Shown: positions 56,443 to 64,000 of the stretch, piece by piece
Layout: each line of letters starts with the position of its first letter
Position numbering within the stretch: position 1 is the stretch's first letter
Assembly (NCBI GenBank): GCA_963724285.1
Contig: CAVRUD010000030.1
Span: forward strand, 451,584-515,583
DNA length: 64,000 nucleotides
Direction of reading: 5' to 3'
DNA from: CAVRUD01 sp963724285
GTDB taxonomy: Bacteria > Chloroflexota > Chloroflexia > Thermomicrobiales > UBA6265
Translations under genes and position numbers: made by a program
Notes under the pieces: model-generated
The model's database searches: none
Told to the model about the DNA's origin: nothing
The model's input: the letters and a program-made list of their open reading frames with translations, nothing else

Positions 56443-58759
56443 AGACGAGCCCGTGGGTGTGGGCGTATGCGGCGGCGGCCGTGCGCGACGGGCAGGCCGA
56501 GCTTCGCGAGGACGTGCGTGACGTGGTTCTGGGCCGTGCGCGGGCTGATGAACAGAGCCTCGCCGATCTGCTGGTTGGAACGGCCGGCGGCGATCAGGCG
56601 CAGGACTTCGGCCTCTCGCGGCGTCAGGCCATGAAGAGCCGTTGGAGCCGGCGAGCTATCGGCCGAGGACAGGAGTTCAGCCGCCAGCGCCCGGGCAAAA
56701 TCGACGGTTTCGCTCGGTGACAACCTCCTGCCCGCGGCGAGGATCTCGGCAGTCCGATCAGCGCCAAGCCGCGCATGGACCTCCGACCTGCCGGTCATCT
56801 CATCGTCATCGGGATGTCAACGCCATCCCCAGACTCTCGCGCAGCCGGTCCGTTGCCCCGATGAGCTTCGCTGCCGGCTCAAACCGCCCCATCTCCGCGG
56901 CAAGCCCACTCAGGCAAACCAGGCACTCGATGGAAGCCGCCGGATCACCCTCTTCCCAGAAGCTATCGAGTCCTGCCCGGGCATGCTCGACCGCCTGTCT
57001 CTTGTCGCCTCGTTTCCACATCAGCACCGAAGAGCGGAAATAGCCTCGCACCCATGCCCCATGCATTACCGCTGGCGACGAGCAGATCGAAACCTTCGTT
57101 AAGCAGGGCAAGTCCTCGATCGCTGTCACCACGGTCGTGGGCATGAATCCCCAGGTCCATCAGGGCAAAAGGTGTAATCGGGCTATTCAGCGGCCTGATG
57201 ACGCGCAGGGCACGCTCCATCTCCGCGAAAGTCTCCTCATCGGTGGGGATGGCAATCAGTCGGATGATGCACGCTTCGGCCATTCCTCGTTCGTCACCGG
57301 CCGCACCGAAGAGCGTTATGCTCTCGCTGAGGAGTTTTTCCGAGCGCTCCTTGTCCCAGCGCCTACCTGCGGCCCGTCCCGCTACGAAGTGCAGCCGGGC
57401 ACGGAGCGCCAGTGGTGTTTGGTCCGTCGCCGCGATTGCAAGGGCACGGTCCAACCAGGCGCTCGCCTCGCGGATCGGCCCACGGACGTACCAGAACGCG
57501 TCCATCTTCGTCGCGAGGTGCAGTCCTCGCACGTCGCCCCGATCCAGGAACCAGCCGAGAGCCGCCCGTATGTTGTCGTAGTTCGCCTCTAGGAAATCGA
57601 AGGCGGTACGCTGCTGCGGACCCCAGGCTGCCGCATCCGCCCGTTCCGCGACCCGAAGGCACCAGTCCCCGTGCCGATCGCGGACTGGCACCTCCTCGCC
57701 GGATGCCACGAGCTGTTCCAGCCCGAACTCTCGAACCGTCTCCAACATGCCAAAGCGCGGCTCAGCGTCGCTCGTGCTCAGCCGCCGGATCAGGCTCTTA
57801 TCGATCAGCGACGTGACCAGCTCGAGTACAGACCACCTGGATCAAGGCTCTTGGCAACAGCCTCCGCAGCCTCCAAGGTGAATCCACCAGCAAAGACCGA
57901 GAGGCTCCTGAACACCACTCGCTCATTGGTATCGAGGATGTCATAGCTCCAGGAGATCGTATCGCGAAGCGTTCGGTGCCGGGCAGGCGCTTCGCGGGTA
58001 CCACCGACCAGGAGCGGCAGCCGGGGATCCAGACGCGCCAAGAGTGCGTGCGGAGGCAGCACCTTGCTGCGCGCCGCCGCAAGCTCGATCGCGAGCGGCA
58101 GTCCATCCAGGCGCCGACAGATCTCTGCAACGGCTACCGGCGTTCTCGTCCGTAAGGGCAAACTCCGGGTCGATTTGTCCCACCCGCTCGACGAACAGGC
58201 GAACCGCCGAGTTCCCGCTCAGCAAGTCCGCCGTGGCGCTTTCCGTCCGGTCCGGCCACGGCAGCGGAGAAACGGGGATCTCACGCTCACCGCCGAGGCG
58301 CAGTCGCTCCCGGCTCGTGGCCAGGATCACAAGCCCGGGGCATGCCTGGAGGAGTTCCGCGACAAGCGAGGCGGCAGTCAGCACGTGCTCGAAGTTGTCG
58401 AGCACCAGGAGGAAATCCGCGTCCCCAAGCGCGGTTGCAACGCGATCAGCCAGGGGCCGATCTCCGGCATCGCCAATGCCGAGGGCACGTGCCACGGTCG
58501 ATCCGACCAGGCCAGCATCGCGGACCGGGGCGAGCGAGACGAAGACAACGCGGGCCGCGAACTCGGCAGTCACGCCTGCGGCGGCTTCCAGTGCCAAGCG
58601 CGTCTTCCCGACCCCGCCTGGCCCGGTCAGCGTCACGAGCGAGACGTCTTGACGGCGCAGCAACGCGCGCACCGCGGCAACGTCTCGCTCCCGGCCGATG
58701 AGCGGGGTACGTGGAACTCGCAGATCCGGTGATCGGGTGAACGGAGGCGACGCGCCCAT
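56443..58759 (-). CDS. STAND-ATPase LuxR-type regulator, tandem copy 3, several frameshifts
   Basis: About 770 residues. ATG 58759 after GGGGGAG; RTPLIGRERDVAAVRALLRR, P-loop TGPGGVGKTRLALEA, LLVLDNFEHVLTAASLVAEL, TISWSYDILDTNERVVF, MLETVREFGLEQLVASGEEV, and a LuxR helix-turn-helix RTAQNHVTHVLAKLGLP. The frame breaks near 58160, 57830, 57060, 56810 and 56490; after the last the protein would end AYAHTHGLV at 56443. Very similar to copy 2 in its final 70 residues, so the pair seems a recent duplication. Faces the IclR regulator. Confidence 0.85.
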
Positions 58760-58852
58760 GGCGGCTCCCCCAAGGTCGATGAAGTGTGCGACGACGCGAC
58801 CATCTTACCGTGTGGAACGTCCAATTTGCGGCTCCGTCAGCCGTTTCGCCTA

Positions 58853-58880
58853 TTGACAGGCGGCGCGATCGCGCTAGACT
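58853..58880 (+). promoter_or_regulatory. Promoter of the IclR-type regulator
   Basis: TTGACA (58853-58858), 16-base spacer, TAGACT (58875-58880). The predicted start point is about 58887-58888, the first base of the ATG, so the mRNA may lack a 5' leader. No Shine-Dalgarno is visible before the ATG. Confidence 0.5.
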
Positions 58881-58887
58881 GCCGCGT

Positions 58888-59775
58888 ATGCGAACATCGT
58901 TTCCGGATATCGAAAACGAGGGGCCAATCTTGGAGGCATCGACGTCGCTGCCCAAGGCCGAACTCATCCTGACGACCCTCGATAAGGGGCTCACGATCCT
59001 GGAGACCCTGGCGGCGCACCCCGGTGACGGCCTGACCCTCACCGAGCTGGGCCGTGCTCTGGGGATGCATCGCAGCACGCTCTTCCGGTTCCTCGCGACC
59101 CTGCGCGCCCGCGGCTACGTCGAGCGTGATCCTGCCACCGACCGCTACCGGCTCGGGATCGGCGCGCTGACGCTCACCTCGGCCTTCCTGAACAACCTCG
59201 ACCTCCGCCAGATCGCCCGGCCGTTCTTGCAGGACCTCTGCGACCGCACCCAGGAACTGGTCCATCTCACTCGCCTGGATCGGGACGAGGTCGTCACCAT
59301 CGACCGGGTCGAGGGCAAGCACCCGGTGTCGCTCCAGACTGAGATCGGCGCTCGCCGCCCCGCCTATTGCACGGCGTCCGGCAAGGTTTTCCTGGCCTAC
59401 ATGCCGACCGCCGAGGCAAATCGCATCCTGGCATGGGGAATGGATCGGAGAACGGCGACCACCATCACCACGCCAGAGGAGATGCACCAGCACCTGGCGG
59501 AAGCCCGCTGCCGGCGCTACGCCATAGACGACGAGGAGCGGATCGAAGGGGTTCGCTGCGTCGCGTCGCCGATCTTCGATCTTGACGGGAATCTGACCGG
59601 GACATTGAGCATCGCCGCTCCGACGGTCCGGACGACGCTCGAACGTCTGGAGCAGCTGGGACACGCGGTTCGGGATGCCGCCGCCGGGCTCTCGCGGCAA
59701 TTGGGCTATTCCGCGGAGCGTTGCGGCAGTGCCGGGGCATCGCCCGGGCGCCGGGCCTTCCAGGGCTCCGGTTAG
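58888..59775 (+). CDS. IclR family transcriptional regulator
   Basis: 295 residues. N-terminal winged helix (TLDKGLTILETLAAHPGDGL, LTELGRALGMHRSTLFRFLA) and C-terminal effector domain (RRPAYCTASGKVFLAYMP, YAIDDEERIEGVRCVASPIF, GTLSIAAPT). Typical regulator of aromatic or sugar catabolism. ATG 58888 is suggested by the promoter and domain position. The Gfo/Idh genes follow in the same direction; it probably controls them and itself. Confidence 0.92.
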   Translation: MRTSFPDIENEGPILEASTSLPKAELILTTLDKGLTILETLAAHPGDGLTLTELGRALGMHRSTLFRFLATLRARGYVERDPATDRYRLGIGALTLTSAFLNNLDLRQIARPFLQDLCDRTQELVHLTRLDRDEVVTIDRVEGKHPVSLQTEIGARRPAYCTASGKVFLAYMPTAEANRILAWGMDRRTATTITTPEEMHQHLAEARCRRYAIDDEERIEGVRCVASPIFDLDGNLTGTLSIAAPTVRTTLERLEQLGHAVRDAAAGLSRQLGYSAERCGSAGASPGRRAFQGSG

Positions 59776-59880
59776 CCGGCAGCACGCGGTTAGCAACCAG
59801 CGATCCGCGGAGGGACCCAACGGAGAAGCGCGTTTCGACCGGCCATGGCGGCCGGTCATGACCCAGGGGAGGTCGAAAGC

Positions 59881-61152
59881 GTGACCACGTCGTCACCACC
59901 TGTAAGGCCAGTACGGCTTGGTATCGTCGGCATGGCGCGGATTCTCCCGGCCCACCTCCGGGGCCTGCGAGTGCTGCGCGACAGCGGCCTCGCCAATGTC
60001 CGAATCACCGCCCTTTGCGCCCGCAAGATCGAGGACGCCGCCACCTTCCGCCGCCCCGGCGAGGGTCATCCGCCGCGGCCGCCAGTCACCTCCAATGAGC
60101 GCGATCCGCTCGGGGCACCCCACACGTACGTCAGCGAACTCTTCCCGGACACCGTCCCGGAGCTCTACGACGACTGGCGCACGATGCTGGATGCGGACGC
60201 CGTCGACGCGGTGCTTGTGCTGGCGCCGGTCGGCCTCCATCACCAGATCGCCCTCGATGTCCTCCGGGCCGGCAAGCACGTCCTCATCGAAAAGCCGTTT
60301 GCCATCTCGGTCCGGGCCGGGCAGGCGATCGTCGACGAAGCCACGCAACGCAACCTGATCGTCGGGGTCGCCGAAAATCTGCGCTACGCCGAAGGTATTC
60401 GCGCCCTCCATTGGGTCGTGCGGCAGGGCGTGATCGGCGAGCCGCAGATGTGGGTCTCCGGTGGAATCGGCGGCGACTGGTCGCCGGACAAGATCGTGGC
60501 CCGCACCCCCTGGCGCCACCGCAAGCTGGAGGGCGGCGGCGGAGGAGCGATCGATATCGGTGTGCACCTCTTCCACTTCATCCGCTACGTCATGGGCCCG
60601 ATCGACGAGATCAGCGCGTACGCCCGTACGCTCGAACGCGAGCGGGTGGAGCGGGACGCCTTTGGGGAGGTCGTCAACCGCGTCACCAACGAAGTCGAGG
60701 ACGCCTTCTTTGCCAACATCCGGTTTGGCAACGGCGCGATTGGCACGACCTTCTGGAGCTGGGGCGGCCACGGCGACCGCCTGGGCCTCGCCGCCGACCC
60801 CGGCATCTTCGGCTCTCTGGGCTGCGTCAAAGGCTCCGAGGTCGTCCTCGACGACGGCTTCCGCGCCCAGACGACGGCACTCTTCACGCATCAAGCGCCG
60901 CCCAGCCTGCGGCGGGAACAATTTCCGGCCGGGATCACCGACTCGTTTGCCCTGGAGATGCACGATTTCCTGAGCGCAATCGGGTCCGGACGGCCGATGG
61001 AGGCGAGCGGCGAGGAGGGGCTGCTCGATCTCGCGACTGCGTTCGCCCTCCTCGAGTCCGCCACCGCGAACCGGCCAGTCACGGTCGCGGACGTGCTGAA
61101 CGGAAAGGTGTCTGCCTATCAGGAGGAGATCAACGCCCACTACCGCCTCTAG
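59881..61152 (+). CDS. Gfo/Idh/MocA family oxidoreductase
   Basis: 423 residues; GTG 59881 with AGGGGAGG upstream. VRLGIVGMARILPAHLRGLR (an altered GxGxxG), then HVLIEKPFAISVRAGQAIVD with the EKP catalytic lysine, GGGGGAIDIGVHLFHFIRYV and WSWGGHGDRLGLAADPGIFG. A ~40-residue insert between 60 and 100 makes it longer than usual. First enzyme behind the IclR regulator; one of three non-identical paralogs in the cluster. Substrate probably a sugar or cyclitol. Confidence 0.88.
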   Translation: MTTSSPPVRPVRLGIVGMARILPAHLRGLRVLRDSGLANVRITALCARKIEDAATFRRPGEGHPPRPPVTSNERDPLGAPHTYVSELFPDTVPELYDDWRTMLDADAVDAVLVLAPVGLHHQIALDVLRAGKHVLIEKPFAISVRAGQAIVDEATQRNLIVGVAENLRYAEGIRALHWVVRQGVIGEPQMWVSGGIGGDWSPDKIVARTPWRHRKLEGGGGGAIDIGVHLFHFIRYVMGPIDEISAYARTLERERVERDAFGEVVNRVTNEVEDAFFANIRFGNGAIGTTFWSWGGHGDRLGLAADPGIFGSLGCVKGSEVVLDDGFRAQTTALFTHQAPPSLRREQFPAGITDSFALEMHDFLSAIGSGRPMEASGEEGLLDLATAFALLESATANRPVTVADVLNGKVSAYQEEINAHYRL

Positions 61153-61200
61153 GCGTTCGGCGTTCGGCGTCCGGCGTTCGGGACCCACATGCATCGATAC

Positions 61201-61379
61201 CGCCCCGACCTTACCTGTCATTCCGAGCTTGTCGAGGAATCTCGAAGGGCGCGTGGGAACGATGAAGGCCCCGGCGTCCGAGAAACCGAATTCGCTCTCT
61301 CGAACTCGGTGGCGATGTCCGAACGGCATCTCCCTCTAGATCCCTCGACAAGCTCGGGATGACAGGTAAAGTCGGGGCG
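61201..61379. repeat. Long inverted repeat between oxidoreductase genes
   Basis: Left arm 61201-61241 and right arm 61338-61379 are nearly perfect complements (CGCCCCGAC, TTACCTGTCAT, CGAGCTTGTCGAGG blocks), with a ~95-base centre. The CATTCCGAGCTTGTCGAGG unit is of a type dispersed in some Chloroflexi and other genomes. A short tandem GCGTTCGGCGT precedes it (61153-61180). Confidence 0.8.
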
Positions 61380-61424
61380 ACAGAGAACCGTTCCGAACGC
61401 CTCGTCTCCATGGAGGATCATCGC

Positions 61425-62525
61425 GTGACAGGCTCAGAGCGCAAGCTCGGCATTGGGGTCATTGGCGCCGGGGGCATCGCCCACTTCGCCCACTTTCATA
61501 ATCTGGTCAAGAATCCGCGGGTCAATCTGGTGGCGGTCGCCGATGTCGACCCGGCCCGGGCCAAGGCTGCCGCGGAGCAGTACAACATTCCGTACCACTA
61601 CGCCGATTACGAAGAACTGCTCGCCAACCCGGAGGTCGAGGCGGTCAACGTCACCTCCTGGCCGACCGCCCACGCCGGACCGGTGATCGCCGCGGCGGAG
61701 GCGGGTAAGCACATCCTCTGCGAAAAGCCGATCGCGACGACGCTGGAAGACGCCGACGCGATGGTTGCCGCCGCCGAGAAGGCGGGCGTTAAGTTCACCA
61801 TGGGCTACCAGCCGCGCTTCGGCAACGTGTGGCCGACGGTGAAGCGCCTGCTCGACGAGGGACTCATCGGGCGACCAATGCTGCTCAACACGATCGGGGT
61901 GGGGCCGTCCGCCCACGGGGCTCAATGGTTCCTGCGCAAGCAGCTTGCGGGCGGCGGCGTCTTCATGGACTGGGGGATCTACACCGCCTTCCAGCTCATT
62001 TTCTGGATGGGACCGGTCTCCCGGGTCTACGCCACCAACAAGATCTTCCGCGACGAGGTCATGGTGCGCGGCGAACCGGTCACCGGCATCGACGTCGAAG
62101 ACACGATGGCGGCGACGCTGACGTTCGAGAACGGCGCGATCGGAACGTGGTCGTCCGCCTGGGCGGTCACCGCCCGCCACGGCACGACCGTGATCGACGG
62201 CGATAAGGGCTCGATCCTGATGCGCAGCGGCCAGGACGGGATCGGCGTCTACACGACCCAGCTCGACGATCCCGATTACCTGCGCGGTTGGCGCCAGCTT
62301 CCGGTCACCGATCCAGGGGTGCAGGAGCTGCACTACCGCAAGTTCGCCCACCTGGTCGACTCGGTGCTCGACGACACGCCGCTGGTGATGACGGGCGCCG
62401 ATGGCCGCGATGCCCTGGAACTCGTCCTGGCGACCTACCGGTCGGCAGAGACCGGCGAGGCGGTCGATCTGCCGTTGTCGCGCGGCGAGGTCACGCCGAT
62501 GTCGCCGGACGTACAGGTCGCGTGA
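61425..62525 (+). CDS. Gfo/Idh/MocA family oxidoreductase
   Basis: 366 residues. I chose GTG 61425 because GGAGGA lies 7 bases before it; the ATG 15 bases upstream overlaps that site. LGIGVIGAGGIAHFAHFHNL is a clean GxGGI nucleotide loop, GKHILCEKPIATTLEDADAM the EKP motif, and LAGGGVFMDWGIYTAFQLIF the substrate-domain helix. VATVxDG-type closing strands are normal. Third family member after the IclR gene if the two downstream ones are counted together. Confidence 0.9.
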   Translation: MTGSERKLGIGVIGAGGIAHFAHFHNLVKNPRVNLVAVADVDPARAKAAAEQYNIPYHYADYEELLANPEVEAVNVTSWPTAHAGPVIAAAEAGKHILCEKPIATTLEDADAMVAAAEKAGVKFTMGYQPRFGNVWPTVKRLLDEGLIGRPMLLNTIGVGPSAHGAQWFLRKQLAGGGVFMDWGIYTAFQLIFWMGPVSRVYATNKIFRDEVMVRGEPVTGIDVEDTMAATLTFENGAIGTWSSAWAVTARHGTTVIDGDKGSILMRSGQDGIGVYTTQLDDPDYLRGWRQLPVTDPGVQELHYRKFAHLVDSVLDDTPLVMTGADGRDALELVLATYRSAETGEAVDLPLSRGEVTPMSPDVQVA

Positions 62526-62619
62526 GTGGACCAAACTTGGTCGTTTGCGCCCTACCGAGTGTGGGGTGAGGATTGAAACGGTAGGATGTGATACATAACC
62601 GTAAACGAGGGAGTTTCTG

Positions 62620-63693
62620 ATGGCCGGTAGCCGGATTCGTCTCGGCTTCGTGGGAGCAGAGCACCTCCACTTCGGAGGCCTGCTGAAGAGTGCCCTGGAA
62701 AGCCCGACCGCCGAGGTGGTGGGGTTCACGAGCATCGATCCCGAACTCCAGGCCCATTTCTCGAATATGTATCCCGACGTCAAAGCCTTCGCCAGCTCGA
62801 CCGAGCTGTACGATCAGGCCGAACCGGAGGCGATCATCACCTGCGCCGACAACCTGCGCGCCGCCGAGGTCGTGGCGGAGGCGGCCGAGCGCGGCGTCCA
62901 CGTGATGAAAGAGAAGCCGATGGCGGCAACCCTGGCGGTCGCCGAAGAGATGGCCACCACCGCGGCCCGCCACGGCGTCCGCCTGATGATCAACTGGCCG
63001 TCGAACTGGTCGCCGGCTATGCACCACGCCAAGAAGTTGGTCGACGAAGGCCGCATCGGCCACGTCTGGCAGGTCCACTACCGAACAGGACACGGCGGCC
63101 CCCCGCCGGATTACATGGCTCGCGGCCCGAAGGACCGGGTCGGGTGGGGCTGGCTGATCGAGCGGGAGACGAACGGCGGCGGGGCCGCGATCGATTTCTG
63201 CTCGTACGGGGCCGTCTTCAGCCGCTGGATCATGGGTCAACCGAGCAGGGTGACCGGCATGGGCGGGCGGTACTCGAAGGACTTCTTCACCGTCGAAGAC
63301 AACGCGATCATGATTCTCGGGTATCCTGGCGGCCACTCGGTCTGCGAAGGAACCTGGACTCAGCCGGCGGTCGCGGCCAAGATCCCGACGATGATCTACG
63401 GCACGGACGGGGCGATCGCCCTGACCGGGCCGACCGAATTGACGCTTGCCAACCGAGGGCAGTCCGGCGAATTGAGTTCGACCGAGACCGAGACGATCAC
63501 GGCGCCGGCCCTGCCCGACCATTACGCGTCCGCACCGGCCTATTTCACACACTGCCTGCTGCACGACGAGCCGTTCCAGGGTATCGTCTCCCCCGAACTC
63601 TCACGAGACGCGCAGGAGATCCTGGAGGCGGGCCTGGCGTCAATGGCCCAGGGGAAGGAGGTGGGTCTGCCGCTCAAGCCGTTCTTGCATTAG
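62620..63693 (+). CDS. Gfo/Idh/MocA family oxidoreductase
   Basis: 357 residues, ATG 62620 after GAGGGAG. RLGFVGAEHLHFGGLLKSAL replaces the usual glycine loop (GAEHLHFG), HVMKEKPMAATLAVAEEMAT has EKP, and NGGGAAIDFCSYGAVFSRWI is the substrate motif. Such His-containing N-termini mark a distinct Gfo/Idh branch found with sugar ABC transporters. A binding-protein-like gene starts 144 bases later, supporting a role in sugar use. Confidence 0.88.
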   Translation: MAGSRIRLGFVGAEHLHFGGLLKSALESPTAEVVGFTSIDPELQAHFSNMYPDVKAFASSTELYDQAEPEAIITCADNLRAAEVVAEAAERGVHVMKEKPMAATLAVAEEMATTAARHGVRLMINWPSNWSPAMHHAKKLVDEGRIGHVWQVHYRTGHGGPPPDYMARGPKDRVGWGWLIERETNGGGAAIDFCSYGAVFSRWIMGQPSRVTGMGGRYSKDFFTVEDNAIMILGYPGGHSVCEGTWTQPAVAAKIPTMIYGTDGAIALTGPTELTLANRGQSGELSSTETETITAPALPDHYASAPAYFTHCLLHDEPFQGIVSPELSRDAQEILEAGLASMAQGKEVGLPLKPFLH

Positions 63694-63837
63694 CATGGCG
63701 TTGGGCTTCATGAGCGCCGCCAGGAGTGCGGCGACGTATACCAGGTATGTTTCGCGGTCCGAGACGTGTTTTGGCCGGCGACCATAGCCAGCGATGACGC
63801 ATGGTGAGGCGGCGGTTCGTGTGCAAGGGAGCACCGC

Positions 63838-64000
63838 ATGGCGACCGATCGGAGTCTTTCCCGGCGTACGTTTGTCTCCGGCACCGCGGCGTCGGCCGCG
63901 GCTGCGGCCGTAGCCGTCAAGAGCGTAGGCGCCGAAGACCATAGTGGGCACGGGAACCCGTCCTTCGTGCCGTCCCGGCAGGGCGCGGCCAATATCCCTA
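63838..64000 (+). CDS. Tat-exported protein, 5' part (probably a solute-binding protein)
   Basis: Runs off the window after 54 codons. The start DRSLSRRTFVSGTAASAAAA is a twin-arginine signal (SRRTFV) with a hydrophobic alanine-rich core; ATG 63838 follows AAGGGAG. Position after a sugar oxidoreductase cluster suggests an ABC binding protein or an exported hydrolase; the visible mature part (GHGNPSFVPSRQG) does not decide. Confidence 0.7.
   Translation, partial: MATDRSLSRRTFVSGTAASAAAAAVAVKSVGAEDHSGHGNPSFVPSRQGAANIP

Noticed and set aside
62560..62580. GTGGGGTGAGGATTGAAAC before the last oxidoreductase, resembling the end of a CRISPR repeat
   Set aside because: Only one unit, no spacers, no cas genes; not an array.

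Overview
This 64 kb window is GC-rich bacterial chromosome. It uses many GTG starts and carries Tat-type signal peptides. Five giant LuxR-type STAND regulators, five Gfo/Idh/MocA oxidoreductases, CGNR and RidA proteins and two kinds of sugar/peptide ABC transporter suggest Chloroflexota, probably a Thermomicrobia/Sphaerobacter-like lineage. That assignment rests on gene content and style only, because the window has no rRNA. No tRNA, rRNA or CRISPR array was recognised.

Layout. 0-7.1 kb: the end of an M1 aminopeptidase, an IS5/IS427-type insertion sequence, asd and lysC (aspartate pathway, minus strand) behind a threonine-attenuator-like leader, then an ISKra4-type element. 7-15.4 kb: small enzymes and regulators (CGNR, VOC, PPOX, RidA, an APH-type kinase, DUF1786) and repeat-rich gaps. 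15.5-20.4 kb: remains of a peptide-type ABC transporter (truncated binding protein, two permeases) followed by two Gfo/Idh oxidoreductases. 20.4-21.9 kb: a VapBC-type toxin-antitoxin pair and a DHFR/RibD-like reductase. 21.8-26.4 kb: a carbohydrate ABC transporter (binding protein, MalF-like and MalG-like permeases) opposite its probable GntR regulator. 26.4-32 kb: a STAND-LuxR regulator and a Cys-rich Tat-exported protein. 32.3-36.8 kb: a three-gene set of MBL hydrolase, zinc metallopeptidase and DUF2278/lamin-tail protein. 36.8-37.7 kb: a junction of broken gene pieces. 37.7-51.4 kb: FAD oxidase, kinase, secreted proteins, a large AAA-LuxR regulator, a malate/lactate dehydrogenase next to a ThDP enzyme, QueF, a nucleotidyltransferase and a SnoaL-cupin protein. 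51.6-58.8 kb: three tandem paralogous STAND-LuxR regulators. 58.9-64 kb: an IclR regulator, three Gfo/Idh oxidoreductases and the start of a Tat-exported protein, which looks like a sugar/polyol catabolic island.

How genes work together. LysC and Asd catalyse the first two steps towards Lys/Thr/Met/Ile. The leader peptide ahead of them (11 Thr and 5 Ile codons in 37) followed by an intrinsic terminator implies attenuation by Thr/Ile-tRNA charging. The GntR and IclR regulators sit beside transport or oxidoreductase clusters and probably control them. A palindromic repeat family sits between the binding-protein and permease regions of both ABC systems, as REP elements do in the E. coli mal operon.

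Reading caution. More than a dozen genes are interrupted by one-base frameshifts although the protein sequence continues cleanly in another frame. Consensus indels in the assembly are the simplest explanation. Such genes are described here as single genes with their frame breaks noted.
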